64,000 nt of DNA from an uncultured Macellibacteroides sp. (GCF_963667135.1 NZ_OY762974.1:3857054-3921053), one strand, 5' to 3'. Positions 16,951-27,331 are shown, numbered from the stretch's first letter. A program made the numbers and translations. The notes: a model not told the origin generated them from the sequence alone.

Positions 16951-18126
16951 TTATTTGCCTGGTGATACAAGTACACCACTCTTCTTATTATATATATGAT
17001 AGGTAATCCGTTTGTCGGGCATTTTATCCATCAGCAGCAAAAGTTGTTCGAACCGCACATCGCTGTAGCAAAATGCAATATCTGTAAAACCTTTCATCTG
17101 ATTACTTCGGCAGATACTGTCCATCACCCTGTTTTCGTCCAGGTTCCAGAGGTTCACATGCTCCAGTTTCTTTATTCTTTTAACGCAGGCAGCCTTAACA
17201 GTTTCAAAAGATTCTTCGCCACTAAGCACCAGCAATCTTCTGCGTGAAACCTTTCGTGGTTTTGCGGACATAAACGGACGGAAAACAACATGCAAAGAGG
17301 CCCTGATCAAAACAGCCAGCCTTATAAGTAAAGAAACCAACAGTCCGGATTTGGGGTAATACTTCCGGTAAAATATCAGCATGGCACCGTAAAAGGATTT
17401 TATATACCGGATATCACTTTTCCGGGTACTCTCCCCTTTGTAATGCAAAATACGCTCGGGCAGGTAATAGTTTTTGTAGTCTCCCAAAATCATTCTATAC
17501 GAAAGGTCGATATCTTCGCCATACATAAAAAACGATTCATCCAGCAATCCAACCTTGTCGAGCGCTTCCTTTCTCAGCATCATAAAAGCACCTGCCAGCA
17601 CATCTACTTTATGCCGTGTATCGGCTCCAAGGTAAGGCAAGCTGTAACTTGCAAAGCGTGGACTATTGGGAAATAGGCGAGACAGACCAAATATTTTACA
17701 GAAAGATACCCATGGAGAAGGAAAACTTCTTTTCGATTCGGGCAAAAAAACTCCGTGTCCGTCAAGCATCTTCAAACCTACGGCTCCGGCATGTGTACGC
17801 TCGTCCATAAAATAACAGATGGAGCGGATGCTATCTTCGCCAATTACTGTATCCGGATTGAGTAACAAAACATACTTTCCCCGGGCCAAACGTATCGCCT
17901 GATTGTTTGCTTTGGCAAAACCGGGATTATAGTTGTTCTCTATAAAAGTAACCTCAGGAAAGGTTGGCTTCAGGTATTCGAGCGATCCATCAGTCGAATT
18001 ATTATCCACTACAAAAACTTCGGCATCCATTCCTTGCAGCGCAGCCCGTACAGAGTATAAGCACTGTTCAAGAAAATATTTCACTTCGTAGTTAACAATT
18101 ATGACTGATACTGTGATTTCATCCAT
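16951..18126 (-). CDS. Family 2 glycosyltransferase with a C-terminal extension
   Basis: The 391-residue protein has a GT-A domain of the rhamnosyltransferase/WbbL type. Visible motifs are VSVIIVNYEVKYFLEQCLYSV (about 6-26), VVDNNSTDGS (about 40-49) and the metal-binding region LLLNPDTVIG (about 88-97). The acidic catalytic region MYGEDIDLSYR follows at about 206-216. Residues about 255-285 are hydrophobic and basic and may touch the membrane. The last 100 residues form an additional domain I do not recognise. It likely adds a sugar to a cell-surface glycan. It sits between recR and the acetyltransferase, all on the minus strand. Confidence 0.88.
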   Translation of the reverse strand: MDEITVSVIIVNYEVKYFLEQCLYSVRAALQGMDAEVFVVDNNSTDGSLEYLKPTFPEVTFIENNYNPGFAKANNQAIRLARGKYVLLLNPDTVIGEDSIRSICYFMDERTHAGAVGLKMLDGHGVFLPESKRSFPSPWVSFCKIFGLSRLFPNSPRFASYSLPYLGADTRHKVDVLAGAFMMLRKEALDKVGLLDESFFMYGEDIDLSYRMILGDYKNYYLPERILHYKGESTRKSDIRYIKSFYGAMLIFYRKYYPKSGLLVSLLIRLAVLIRASLHVVFRPFMSAKPRKVSRRRLLVLSGEESFETVKAACVKRIKKLEHVNLWNLDENRVMDSICRSNQMKGFTDIAFCYSDVRFEQLLLLMDKMPDKRITYHIYNKKSGVLVSPGK

Positions 18127-18135
18127 AGTGAATGG

Positions 18136-18759
18136 TTATATTTTGATTGAATCGTTAAAACTTGTTCGGTTAATAATAGAACGTCCCAGAGTAATTTCAT
18201 CAGCATATTCAATTTCGTCGCCAATAGAAACGCCTCGGGCAATTACGGAGACATTTACCTCAAAAGGCGCTAGTTTACGATATAAAAAAAAGTTTGTGGT
18301 ATCGCCCTCCATGGTCGTGCTAAGCGCCATTACAACCTCCTTCACCTCCCCTTCGGACACGCGATGCACTAAACTTGCTATCTGTAAATCGGCAGGGCCA
18401 ATACCCTCAATGGGAGAAATGATACCCCCTAGTACATGGTATACACCACGAAACTGACCGGTATTTTCGATAGCCATTACTTCTTTAATATTTTCCACTA
18501 CACACACCAGCGAATGATCACGCAGCGGATCGGCACAGATGCCACACATTTCGTCGTCGCATATGTTGTGGCAAACCTTGCAGTACTTCACTTCTTTGCG
18601 AAGAGCCAGCAAGGCCGAAGCAAAACCTTCGGCATAGCCAACATCCCGGCGTAAGATATACAATGCCAGACGCAAAGCTGTCTTCCGTCCCACCCCAGGC
18701 AAGCTAGCCAGTTCGTTTACGGCATTTTCCAATAATATAGATGGATATTTCTGATTCAT
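18136..18759 (-). CDS. recR: Recombination mediator RecR
   Basis: A 207-residue protein of normal length. It has the N-terminal helix-hairpin-helix ([20 protein letters not shown]), a four-cysteine zinc finger starting [16 protein letters not shown] (about 58-73), and a Toprim domain with [18 protein letters not shown] and [20 protein letters not shown]. RecR works with RecO and RecF to load RecA at gapped DNA. A TATATTTG box lies 21 nt upstream of the start, and the glycosyltransferase starts 9 nt after its stop. Confidence 0.96.
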   Translation of the reverse strand: MNQKYPSILLENAVNELASLPGVGRKTALRLALYILRRDVGYAEGFASALLALRKEVKYCKVCHNICDDEMCGICADPLRDHSLVCVVENIKEVMAIENTGQFRGVYHVLGGIISPIEGIGPADLQIASLVHRVSEGEVKEVVMALSTTMEGDTTNFFLYRKLAPFEVNVSVIARGVSIGDEIEYADEITLGRSIINRTSFNDSIKI

Positions 18760-18779
18760 TTATTTTCTGTTGTTCGGTA

Positions 18780-18787
18780 CAAATATA
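18780..18787 (-). promoter_or_regulatory. -7 box TATATTTG for recR
   Basis: It is an exact TAnnTTTG match 21 nt upstream of the recR ATG. Confidence 0.5.
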
Positions 18788-18853
18788 CAGGAAATATACG
18801 CGGAATACAAAAGGTATGCATCGAGAACTGTTGCCTCATTAAAAATAAAAACT

Positions 18854-18861
18854 TAGATTTG
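18854..18861 (+). promoter_or_regulatory. -7 box TAGATTTG for the OPT transporter
   Basis: It is an exact TAnnTTTG match 58 nt before the GTG start. Confidence 0.45.
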
Positions 18862-18919
18862 TATCCGGCAAACGGGCAAGTCCGTAAGCGTGTGTTAATC
18901 TAACAAAAAATAAGATACC

Positions 18920-20917
18920 GTGAGTAAAGAAGATGAAGAAAAAGTAAGCGGACTACCCGAAAACGCTTACCGTGAATTAAAAGAAGGGGAAACTTATACT
19001 CCTCTTATGTCGCCCGACAAACAATACCGGGAAGTAACTCCCTGGTCTGTACTTTGGGGAGTGTTAATGGCTGTTCTTTTTAGTGCCGCCGCCGCTTACC
19101 TCGGACTAAAAGTAGGTCAGGTTTTCGAAGCAGCTATCCCCATAGCAATTATTGCCGTGGGATTGTCCGGAGCATTTAAACGTAAGAACGCCCTGGGAGA
19201 GAATGTGATTATCCAGTCTATCGGAGCCAGTAGTGGTGTTGTTGTGGCCGGGGCCATCTTTACACTGCCTGCTCTGTATATTCTACAAGCCAAATATCCT
19301 GAGATTAGCGTCAACTTCTTCGAAGTATTTATGAGTTCTTTACTTGGAGGTGTTCTGGGTATCCTGTTGCTTATCCCTTTCCGTAAATATTTTGTTTCAG
19401 AAATGCATGGCAAATATCCTTTTCCCGAAGCAACGGCAACCACGCAAGTGTTGGTTTCAGGCGAAAAGGGAGGTAATCAGGCCAAACCACTTATCTTTGC
19501 AGGTATCATTGGTGGTTTGTACGACTTTATCATTGCTACTTTTGGATGGTGGAGCGAATCAATCAGTACACGTATTATAGGATTCGGCGAAATGCTTGCC
19601 GATAAGTTCAAAGTAGTTATGAAGGTTAACACCGGTGCCGCTGTACTGGGATTAGGTTATATTATCGGATTAAAATATTCAATGATCATATGCGCCGGAT
19701 CTTTCCTTGTATGGCTGGTAATTATTCCTTTGCTTTCGGCTATTTACGGATCGGAAGTTCTTACCTTCGGTAATGCAGCTATAACGGCTACCGTAGGGAG
19801 TATGACTGCCGAACAGCTATTTACCACCTACGCACGTCATATTGGTATTGGTGGTATTGCCACAGCCGGTGTGATTGGAATCATCAAGTCATGGTCCATC
19901 ATCAAAAGCGCCGTAGGACTTGCCGGAAAAGAACTTAAAGGCAAAAATGTTAAGTCGGCCGACACAATACGTACCCAGCGAGACCTTCCCATGAAGATTA
20001 TCGCAATCGGAACTATCCTTACATTGATTGTAACCTTTATATTTTTCTACTTCGGTGTAGTGGGCAACCTGTTCCATGCACTGGTAGGTCTGGTTGTTGT
20101 AGGCGTTATTGCCTTCTTATTTACCACAGTTGCAGCCAATGCCATTGCCATTGTCGGAACTAATCCGGTTTCGGGAATGACGCTGATGACCCTTATTTTA
20201 GCCTCCATCATCATGGTCGCTGTTGGATTAAAAGGTGCTGCAGGTATGGTTTCGGCGCTTATTATCGGTGGCGTGGTATGTACAGCGCTTTCTATGGCAG
20301 GCGGTTTTATTACCGACCTCAAAATAGGTTACTGGCTGGGCACTACACCAGCAAAACAACAGGGATGGAAATTTCTTGGAACACTTGTATCCGCAGCAAC
20401 TGTAGGTGGTGTAATTCTGATTCTGAATAAAACATATGGTTTCACAAGCGGTCAGCTGGCTGCTCCGCAGGCAAATGCCATGGCTGCAGTAATCGAACCC
20501 CTGATGTCGGGCGCAGGAGCACCCTGGATATTGTATGCTATCGGAGCAGCGCTGGCCATTACGCTTAATTTCTTTAAGATTCCGGCTCTTGCATTTGCTT
20601 TGGGGATGTTTATTCCCCTCGATCTGAATACGCCGCTTCTAATCGGTGGTGCCATTAACTGGTATGTAGGAAGTCGCAGCAAAGACAAAGAACTTAATTC
20701 CGCACGTCTGGAAAAGGGAACCCTGCTTGCTTCCGGTTTTATTGCCGGAGGAGCGCTGATGGGCGTTGTAAGTGCAGGTCTTCGCTTTGTAGGAATTAAT
20801 CTTGTGAACGAAGCCTGGTTAGAAAACAACCTTTCCGAGATTTTGTCTGTTGTAATGTATATACTATTAATCGCCTACCTGGCATACAGTTCATTGCGTG
20901 CCAAAAAAGAGGCTTAA
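18920..20917 (+). CDS. OPT-family oligopeptide transporter
   Basis: The 665-residue polytopic membrane protein has about 15 hydrophobic segments. The segment VTPWSVLWGVLMAVLFSAAAAYLGLKVGQVFEA after a short cytoplasmic tail is the OPT family opening. The conserved FPEATATTQVL and NPVSGMTLMT motifs are also present. OPT proteins import peptides or metal chelates using the proton gradient. The start is GTG, since no ATG lies in the conserved N-terminal region. The SpoIID/LytB gene starts 10 nt downstream, so the pair is likely an operon. Confidence 0.9.
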   Translation: MSKEDEEKVSGLPENAYRELKEGETYTPLMSPDKQYREVTPWSVLWGVLMAVLFSAAAAYLGLKVGQVFEAAIPIAIIAVGLSGAFKRKNALGENVIIQSIGASSGVVVAGAIFTLPALYILQAKYPEISVNFFEVFMSSLLGGVLGILLLIPFRKYFVSEMHGKYPFPEATATTQVLVSGEKGGNQAKPLIFAGIIGGLYDFIIATFGWWSESISTRIIGFGEMLADKFKVVMKVNTGAAVLGLGYIIGLKYSMIICAGSFLVWLVIIPLLSAIYGSEVLTFGNAAITATVGSMTAEQLFTTYARHIGIGGIATAGVIGIIKSWSIIKSAVGLAGKELKGKNVKSADTIRTQRDLPMKIIAIGTILTLIVTFIFFYFGVVGNLFHALVGLVVVGVIAFLFTTVAANAIAIVGTNPVSGMTLMTLILASIIMVAVGLKGAAGMVSALIIGGVVCTALSMAGGFITDLKIGYWLGTTPAKQQGWKFLGTLVSAATVGGVILILNKTYGFTSGQLAAPQANAMAAVIEPLMSGAGAPWILYAIGAALAITLNFFKIPALAFALGMFIPLDLNTPLLIGGAINWYVGSRSKDKELNSARLEKGTLLASGFIAGGALMGVVSAGLRFVGINLVNEAWLENNLSEILSVVMYILLIAYLAYSSLRAKKEA

Positions 20918-20927
20918 TTATCAAGAT

Positions 20928-22241
20928 ATGGAATCACCATCCGTTCGTGTTGGAATCTTAACTGAAAAGGCTGTTAGCTTCGTTTTTAACGGAGAATATG
21001 TAAACGCTGAAACCGGTACGTTTGTTACAGGCGAACAGCGTGCCCTGCTTATAGACAATCACATCGTCTATAACGGGAAAATTTATAAAGAACTATTTTT
21101 TGATTCGATTGATCCACAGGCATCGTTCGATCTCAAAGCTGTAACTATTGGAATAAACTTTCACTGGGAACGTAAGGAAGACCAGCGTTTCAAAGGAGCT
21201 CTGTTACTTCTCGCCAGAAAAGAAGGTATCATTACCATCAATCAGGTAGATGTGGAAGATTATCTGACAAGTGTTATCTCGTCCGAAATGAGTGCTACAG
21301 CATCGAAGGAATTACTTAAGGCTCATGCAGTAATTTCAAGAAGCTGGTTGCTTGCCCAAATTGAGAAGAACACACTCCTCAAGCATTCAGCCGAACAGTA
21401 TCAAACCTGTTACAGAGACGACAATGAGTTGATCCGTTGGTACGACCGCGAAGATCACGAGCTGTTCGATGTCTGCGCCGATGACCATTGCCAGCGGTAT
21501 CAGGGCATCACTCGTGCCTCTACCCCTATTGTTGAAGAAGTAATTAATGAAACCCGCGGAGAGATTCTCACAAACGGAGAACTGATTTGTGATGCCCGAT
21601 TTTCAAAATGCTGCGGAGGTGTAACGGAAACTTTCGAGCACTGCTGGGAGCCGGTGCATCATCCCTATCTGGATGTATTACGTGACAGCACGGAAACCGA
21701 ATATCCTGATCTTTCAATCGAAGAGGAAGCAGAAAGATGGATCCGAACTTCGCCGGAAGCATTCTGCAATACGACCAACAAAGAAATATTAAGCCAGGTG
21801 CTGAATAACTATGACCAGGAAACTGCCGACTTCTATCGCTGGAAGGTTACCTATTCGCAGGCTTACCTTTCGGAGCTAATTCACCGCCGTAGTGGTATGG
21901 ATTTCGGACAGATTATCGATTTGATTCCTGTTCTCAGAGGTACATCCGGACGTATCGAAAAGCTAAAGATTGTAGGTACCCGGAGAACTTTCACTATCGG
22001 TAAGGAACTTGAAATCCGACGTACCCTATCAGAATCTCATCTATACAGTTCGGCATTTGTTGTAGACAAGGAAGAAATTCATTTAGATATACCGCAACGA
22101 TTTATCATTACAGGAGCCGGCTGGGGCCATGGAGTTGGTCTGTGCCAGATAGGCGCTGCTGTAATGGGAGCCAAAGGATACAGTTATGGGCAGATACTCA
22201 CCCACTACTTTCCCGGAGCCAATCTGGAAAAAAGATATTAA
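20928..22241 (+). CDS. SpoIID/LytB-domain protein
   Basis: I chose the ATG at 20928, 10 nt after the OPT stop, instead of the GTG at 20898 that overlaps it, giving 437 residues. The SpoIID domain has the catalytic region VEDYLTSVISSEMSATASKELLKAHAVISRSW with its essential glutamate. The C-terminal signature GAGWGHGVGLCQIGAAVMG closes the domain. In sporulators SpoIID is a lytic transglycosylase acting on denuded peptidoglycan. Bacteroidota homologues are assumed to act on cell-wall glycan, but no signal peptide is visible here, which is odd for that role. Confidence 0.88.
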   Translation: MESPSVRVGILTEKAVSFVFNGEYVNAETGTFVTGEQRALLIDNHIVYNGKIYKELFFDSIDPQASFDLKAVTIGINFHWERKEDQRFKGALLLLARKEGIITINQVDVEDYLTSVISSEMSATASKELLKAHAVISRSWLLAQIEKNTLLKHSAEQYQTCYRDDNELIRWYDREDHELFDVCADDHCQRYQGITRASTPIVEEVINETRGEILTNGELICDARFSKCCGGVTETFEHCWEPVHHPYLDVLRDSTETEYPDLSIEEEAERWIRTSPEAFCNTTNKEILSQVLNNYDQETADFYRWKVTYSQAYLSELIHRRSGMDFGQIIDLIPVLRGTSGRIEKLKIVGTRRTFTIGKELEIRRTLSESHLYSSAFVVDKEEIHLDIPQRFIITGAGWGHGVGLCQIGAAVMGAKGYSYGQILTHYFPGANLEKRY

Positions 22242-22243
22242 GA

Positions 22244-22277
22244 AAAAAGGGCGTCCCCGAAGGGGCGTCCTTTTTTT
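22244..22277 (+). terminator. Rho-independent terminator of the OPT-SpoIID operon
   Basis: Arms GGGCGTCCCC / GGGGCGTCC(T) enclose a GAA loop, with an A run before and seven T residues after, right behind the SpoIID stop. Confidence 0.9.
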
Positions 22278-22424
22278 AATGTTTACCTATTTTTCCGGTA
22301 TGATGAACAAACCGGTTTGCTTTTACTCTCACGAGCTGAATGCGGCACAAAGTAACCACATTCAGGGACACGAAAAAAGTTAATTTAGACAAACGACAGT
22401 TATTTTATGGTGAATAGGGCATTT

Positions 22425-23138
22425 CTATCGATAAAGTCTTTTTGAAACCTCATTTAGATAGGATGCACCAATAGGAAGCGACTGTTTGCCAATTGTTATC
22501 CGTTCATTGCTTTTACTCTCAATTTTATCTATAGCCACAATAAAAGAACGATGAATCCGTATAAACTGATTTTCAGGAAGTTTTTCCATCACACCTTTCA
22601 TACTTAGCAGCGTCATCACCTTTTTGGTTGTCGTGTGAATCTTTATATAGTCTTCGCTACCCTCAATATAAAGAACCTCGTTAAAATTGATTTTTATATC
22701 CTTGTAATTCGATTTAACAAACATATATTCAGGCACATCTTTCTCTTCGGGTTGATGAACCTCCAGGGCTGCTTCCGAAAGTTCCATATAATCGCGCACT
22801 TTATTTACTGCCACCAAAAAGCGATCGAAAGCGATTGGTTTTAGCAGATAATCCATCGCATTCAGGTTAAATCCCTCAATAGCATAAGAACTGTACGCCG
22901 TGGTAAATACGATTTTGGGAGGATTATTCAATGTTTTAACCAGCTCAATACCCGAAATATCGGGCATTTGAATATCAACAAAAAGTAAATCAACCTTCTT
23001 CTTCCTAAGATGCTCCATGGCAAAAAAAGGATCGGTATACTGTCCCTCCAGAACCAGATAAGGAATTCTGGCAATGAATGAAGATAAAACTTCCAGCGCC
23101 AGAGGCTCGTCGTCAACTATAATACAGGATATTTTCAT
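22425..23138 (-). CDS. LytTR-family response regulator
   Basis: The 237-residue protein has an N-terminal receiver domain with the acidic pair DDE (9-11), the phosphoacceptor Asp55 in LLFVDIQMPD, and conserved Thr and Lys (TTAYSSYA, LLKPI). A C-terminal LytTR DNA-binding domain follows (about 135-235: MFVKSNYKDIKINFNEVLYIEGSEDYIKIH ... FIRIHRSFIVAID). It probably acts with the histidine kinase encoded 10 nt upstream. Confidence 0.93.
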   Translation of the reverse strand: MKISCIIVDDEPLALEVLSSFIARIPYLVLEGQYTDPFFAMEHLRKKKVDLLFVDIQMPDISGIELVKTLNNPPKIVFTTAYSSYAIEGFNLNAMDYLLKPIAFDRFLVAVNKVRDYMELSEAALEVHQPEEKDVPEYMFVKSNYKDIKINFNEVLYIEGSEDYIKIHTTTKKVMTLLSMKGVMEKLPENQFIRIHRSFIVAIDKIESKSNERITIGKQSLPIGASYLNEVSKRLYR

Positions 23139-23148
23139 TTGGAACAGT

Positions 23149-24207
23149 TTACATTAAACTATCAAAATTCTTTTCATGCAGACGAATTTCCAAGTTAACC
23201 GAATAGCTGTCGTCTTTTTCTACAATCTTAAGTTTATGACGCTTCGGATACAACATCTCCAACCGTCGTTTCGTGTTGGCAATTCCAATACCCTCGCCCG
23301 AAACCCGTATAGGCTCTTTCTTGAATTTCTTGTTATGAACCTCAAACAACAGCTTGTCGTCTTCGACTGCCAGATTCATTACAATGGGGGCTACCTCATG
23401 GTTGCTTACCCCATATTTAAAAGCATTTTCTATAAACGGAATAAGAATAAGAGGTGCCACTTTACATTGGCTGTAATCGCCTGTGATGTTTGCCCGAAGC
23501 TCCACCTTGTCGCTAAAACGAAGCTTTTGAAGCTCTATATATTGCTCAATATATTCTATCTCCTTCTCAAGGGGTACAAAATCGTGCTTCGCATCGCTAA
23601 GCACATAGCGCATCATATTTGAAAGCCTCAATATGGCTACAGACGTATTTTCAGAGTTTTTCAGAGATAAGGCATACAGCGTATTCAGTGTATTGAAAAG
23701 GAAATGAGGATTAATCTGCGACTTCAGCGAAGAAAGTTCCGTTAGCGTACGGCGCAATTCTATCTCCTTATTTCGTTGCTCGGCACGCATCCATTCCTGC
23801 ACACTACGGATTCCAAGACTGATTCCAATCACCATCAATCCAACAAACGCCAGCCAGGCATTTGTTATTTTGGGATTTCCAAAACGTCCGTGGTATTGAA
23901 TACCAAAAAGTTCGTTAAGGAAAACCGGAAAGAATAAAAAGAAGGCTGCCACAAGCGCGACAATACATATATATAACCATTTGTGCTCCTTTCCAAGGAA
24001 ATGAGGGACCAACACAAAATAGTTCAGGTAAAAGACAATGAAAATCAGAATATCCTCGGGGATGATTGTTCTGTAAAAACTAAAATCTTCAAAAATAGTA
24101 GGGAATTTACCCCAACTGGGTAACAAGATGATCTGTAAAATAAACAGAGCAAGCCAAACCATTAGCTGGATTATTATATTCAGATACTGTTTCTTCATAA
24201 CCTCCAT
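23149..24207 (-). CDS. LytS-like sensor histidine kinase
   Basis: I used the ATG at 24207 (352 residues). The longer start at 24261 would lie upstream of the TATCTTTG promoter box at 24220-24227. Four hydrophobic segments fill the first 150 residues. A His_kinase domain follows with the phosphoacceptor in LKSQINPHFLFNTLNTLYALS, and a degenerate HATPase domain has IPFIENAFKYGVSNH and GEGIGIANTKRRLEMLYP. The extracellular signal is not evident. It forms a two-component pair with the LytTR regulator downstream. Confidence 0.92.
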   Translation of the reverse strand: MEVMKKQYLNIIIQLMVWLALFILQIILLPSWGKFPTIFEDFSFYRTIIPEDILIFIVFYLNYFVLVPHFLGKEHKWLYICIVALVAAFFLFFPVFLNELFGIQYHGRFGNPKITNAWLAFVGLMVIGISLGIRSVQEWMRAEQRNKEIELRRTLTELSSLKSQINPHFLFNTLNTLYALSLKNSENTSVAILRLSNMMRYVLSDAKHDFVPLEKEIEYIEQYIELQKLRFSDKVELRANITGDYSQCKVAPLILIPFIENAFKYGVSNHEVAPIVMNLAVEDDKLLFEVHNKKFKKEPIRVSGEGIGIANTKRRLEMLYPKRHKLKIVEKDDSYSVNLEIRLHEKNFDSLM

Positions 24208-24219
24208 GATTGATTTCCT

Positions 24220-24227
24220 CAAAGATA
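24220..24227 (-). promoter_or_regulatory. -7 box TATCTTTG for the LytS/LytTR operon
   Basis: It is an exact TAnnTTTG match 13 nt upstream of the chosen ATG. A divergent TACCTTTG box lies 15 nt further on. Confidence 0.55.
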
Positions 24228-24242
24228 GTAAAAGTATTTTAT

Positions 24243-24250
24243 TACCTTTG
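24243..24250 (+). promoter_or_regulatory. -7 box TACCTTTG for the symporter-engB operon
   Basis: It is an exact match 22 nt upstream of the chosen symporter ATG at 24273. Confidence 0.55.
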
Positions 24251-24272
24251 CAACCGTTCAAAAAATTCCGTA

Positions 24273-25745
24273 ATGAATAGTTATGTCATTCTGTTTATCA
24301 TAGCGGCCTATTTTGGCCTTCTGTTATTAATAGCGTGGATTACAGGAAAAGCGGGATCAGATAATGATACTTTTTTCCTGGGAAACCGCAAGTCGCCCTG
24401 GTACATCGTTGCTTTGGGAATGATTGGCACGTCTATATCGGGCGTAACTTTTGTATCTGTCCCCGGCATGGTTCGGGCTTCTGATATGACTTACATGCAG
24501 ATGGTTTTCGGTTTTTTCTTTGGGTATATCATTGTAGCAAAGGTATTGCTCCCACTCTATTACAGACTAAATCTCACTTCTATTTATACCTACCTTGAAA
24601 GCAGGATAGGAACGCACACCTATAAAACAGGGGCCTCCTTCTTTCTTCTTTCAAAAATAATAGGTGCAGCAGCCCGGTTATACCTTGTCGTATTGATCCT
24701 GCAAACCTATGTGTTTGCTGCATGGAATATTCCGTTCGGCGTTACGGTAGTACTAAGTATCCTGTTGATATGGCTTTACACGTTCCGTGGAGGAGTTAAA
24801 ACAATTATATGGACGGACACTCTCCAAACACTTTGCTTTTTGGCCATGTTGATTGTTATTATCTGGCAGGTGAAGGATATTATGCACCTCAATACAGGAG
24901 GAATGATGAAAACATTTACAGAGAGCTCTCATTTCAGGATATTTGAATTCGAAAACTGGCGGAGTTCGCAACACTTTGTTAAACAGTTTCTCAGCGGTAT
25001 CTTTATCGTAATTGTTATGACAGGGCTCGATCAGGACATGATGCAGAAAAACCTCTCCTGCAAGAGCCTTAAAGATGCACAAAAAAACATGTACGTATAT
25101 GGTTTTGCCTTTACGCCGGTAAATTTCTTATTCCTTAGTCTGGGCGTATTGTTGCTTGCTTTGGCAGAACAGCAAAACATAAATCTGCCGGCGCTTAGCG
25201 ACGATATAGTACCTATGTTTTGTACATCAGGTCTGTTGGGACAAAGTATTCTGATCTTTTTTACCATTGGGATTATAGCAGCGGCTTTTTCAAGTGCGGA
25301 CTCCGCGCTTACGGCATTAACCACCTCCTTTTGTGTGGATATACTGGGTGTGGAAAAAGATGAGGCTAAGCAAGCTAAAAAAACCCGTCTGAAAGTTCAC
25401 CTGCTTATCTCTGCGTTGTTTGCTGTAATTATTATTATCTTTAAGGCGGTAAACAACCGCAGCGTAATAGATGCCATCTATTTGATAGCTTCCTATACGT
25501 ATGGTCCGTTGCTGGGATTATTCGCCTTCGGACTGTTTACCAAGATGCAACCCCGCGATAAGCTGGTTCCATATATATGTATTGTTTCGCCGTTAATTTG
25601 TTACGGATTGGACTGGCTGGTCCTGACGCACACAAGTTACCACTTTGGATACGAAATACTGATGATCAACGGACTGCTCACCTTTACAGGCTTATGGGCA
25701 ACAACATTACTAACGAATAAAACAAAACAAGATAATGGAAATTAA
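24273..25745 (+). CDS. Sodium:solute symporter family protein
   Basis: I placed the start at 24273 (490 residues) because the promoter box at 24243-24250 lies inside the longer frame and the chosen start begins directly at the first membrane helix. About 13 membrane segments are visible. SSS family motifs include the [21 protein letters not shown] segment at the first helices and [19 protein letters not shown] in the sodium-binding helix 8 region. It imports an organic solute with Na+; the substrate is unknown. Its end overlaps the engB start by 11 nt. Confidence 0.9.
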   Translation: MNSYVILFIIAAYFGLLLLIAWITGKAGSDNDTFFLGNRKSPWYIVALGMIGTSISGVTFVSVPGMVRASDMTYMQMVFGFFFGYIIVAKVLLPLYYRLNLTSIYTYLESRIGTHTYKTGASFFLLSKIIGAAARLYLVVLILQTYVFAAWNIPFGVTVVLSILLIWLYTFRGGVKTIIWTDTLQTLCFLAMLIVIIWQVKDIMHLNTGGMMKTFTESSHFRIFEFENWRSSQHFVKQFLSGIFIVIVMTGLDQDMMQKNLSCKSLKDAQKNMYVYGFAFTPVNFLFLSLGVLLLALAEQQNINLPALSDDIVPMFCTSGLLGQSILIFFTIGIIAAAFSSADSALTALTTSFCVDILGVEKDEAKQAKKTRLKVHLLISALFAVIIIIFKAVNNRSVIDAIYLIASYTYGPLLGLFAFGLFTKMQPRDKLVPYICIVSPLICYGLDWLVLTHTSYHFGYEILMINGLLTFTGLWATTLLTNKTKQDNGN

Positions 25746-26331
25746 AAAAGCAGAATTTGTAGTAAGCAATGTCGATGTAAATAAATGCCCCGAGGGGAAT
25801 TTACCCGAGTATGCTTTCATTGGGCGTTCCAACGTAGGAAAATCGTCCCTTATCAATATGATCACAGGAAAGAAAGGCCTGGCGATGACTTCCTCTAAAC
25901 CGGGGAAAACACAGCTTATCAATCACTTTATCATCGACGACAAATGGTATCTCGTTGACTTACCAGGATACGGATATGCCCAGCGTGGAAAAGAAGGTCG
26001 TGAGAATATACGCAAAATTATTGAAGATTATATCCTGGAGCGCGAACAGCTTACAAACTTGTTTGTATTACTGGATTGTCGTCTCGAAGCGCAGAAGATC
26101 GACCTCGAGTTTATGGAATGGCTGGGCGAGAACGGTATTCCTTTCTCTATCATCTTCACTAAGACTGATAAACTCGGAGGCGGACGGATGCGCGAAAACC
26201 TGCATGCCTACACTAAGATCCTTCAGGAAAGTTGGGAAGAACTCCCTCCTATTTTCCTAACTTCTGCCGAAAAGAAAGAAGGAAAAACAGAAGTCCTTGA
26301 CTATATCGATTCAATTACAAAAAGTCTATAA
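25735..26331 (+). CDS. engB: Ribosome biogenesis GTP-binding protein EngB/YsxC
   Basis: A 198-residue TrmE-Era-EngA-EngB-type GTPase of normal length. The motifs are G1 [10 protein letters not shown] (about 31-40), G2/switch [10 protein letters not shown]3 DLPGYG (about 75-80), G4 TKTD (about 139-142) and G5 TSAEKKEG (about 178-185). It is required for late 50S subunit assembly. Its start lies inside the end of the symporter gene, so the two are translationally coupled. Confidence 0.95.
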   Translation: MEIKKAEFVVSNVDVNKCPEGNLPEYAFIGRSNVGKSSLINMITGKKGLAMTSSKPGKTQLINHFIIDDKWYLVDLPGYGYAQRGKEGRENIRKIIEDYILEREQLTNLFVLLDCRLEAQKIDLEFMEWLGENGIPFSIIFTKTDKLGGGRMRENLHAYTKILQESWEELPPIFLTSAEKKEGKTEVLDYIDSITKSL

Positions 26332-26357
26332 GCAGGAAGCAGCTTTCACAATATAAT

Positions 26358-26392
26358 AAATCCCTCACTCCAACTATTGGAATGGGGGATTT
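26358..26392 (+). terminator. Hairpin after engB
   Basis: Arms AAATCCCtCaCTCCAA / TTGGAatGgGGGATTT lie 27 nt after the engB stop. The T run is weak. Confidence 0.5.
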
Positions 26393-26506
26393 GTTAATTT
26401 ATATGTAATAAAATAATTTCGAAAAATAATTGTAAAATACTTTGTTATATGAAATTTTGTTTCTTTCTTTGTGGCATACTAACATATGACACTAAAACAA
26501 AGAACT

Positions 26507-27328
26507 ATGATTACTATTAAGAATTTAGCCTATCAGTACAAGAAAAAGAAACCATTGTTTACTGATTTTTCTATGGATATAGAAAACGGAAGCATTGTAG
26601 GAATCTTAGGAAAAAACGGAGCAGGAAAATCCACTCTGCTTAATGTTATTACAGGATTACTGTTTCCCTTAAGTGGAAAGGTAGATGTGAACGGATTTAC
26701 ACCTGCCCATCGCACCCCGGCATTTTTAGCTGATATCTACATGGTACAAGAAGAATTTTCTTTTCCATCAGTAAGTATTGACTGTTATTTGAAAGCAACA
26801 GTTCCTTTTTACCCATCGTTTGATATGGAGAAAGCCGAACGAATTTTTAAAGAATTTGAGCTTCAAAGAAAGGATCACTTAAATAAACTTTCCCATGGGC
26901 AGCGCAAAAAATTTCTGATTGCTTTTGCTTTGGCCAGCAATTGTAAAGTCCTCATTTTTGATGAACCAACCAACGGGCTTGATATCCCGTCGAAAAGTTT
27001 GTTTAGGAAGATTCTTGTCAGTTCTGTTACTGAAGATCAATTGGTATTGATTTCCACGCATCAGGTTAAAGATGTTGAAGCGATTATCGACAACGTAATC
27101 GTAATAGATAATGGAAATATGGTTTATCAGGAAAATATGACCGATATAGATAAAAAACTTCATTTTGAAACAGTTCCATCGCTCGACGAAGTGGATGGTC
27201 TTATTTATCATGAGCGCTGTCCAAGTGGTTATCGGATTATCGTACCCACCATTTCTCACAGCGAATCAAACATTGATTTGGAATTGCTTTTTAATGCTAT
27301 TGTTAACAAATCCATTAAAACAAGATAA
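26507..27328 (+). CDS. ABC transporter ATP-binding protein (YtrA-type module)
   Basis: I chose the ATG at 26507 over 26486 because the family begins MIxIxNL; this gives 273 residues. Walker A is GKNGAGKST (about 36-44), the signature is LSHGQRKKF and Walker B is VLIFDEPTNGLD with the switch His in STHQVKD. The start of a four-gene cluster with overlapping or near-overlapping genes (ATPase, permease, GntR, anchored protein) resembles the GntR/YtrA-controlled ABC systems linked to envelope stress and antibiotic response. That functional link is inference. Confidence 0.9.
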   Translation: MITIKNLAYQYKKKKPLFTDFSMDIENGSIVGILGKNGAGKSTLLNVITGLLFPLSGKVDVNGFTPAHRTPAFLADIYMVQEEFSFPSVSIDCYLKATVPFYPSFDMEKAERIFKEFELQRKDHLNKLSHGQRKKFLIAFALASNCKVLIFDEPTNGLDIPSKSLFRKILVSSVTEDQLVLISTHQVKDVEAIIDNVIVIDNGNMVYQENMTDIDKKLHFETVPSLDEVDGLIYHERCPSGYRIIVPTISHSESNIDLELLFNAIVNKSIKTR

Positions 27329-27331
27329 ATT

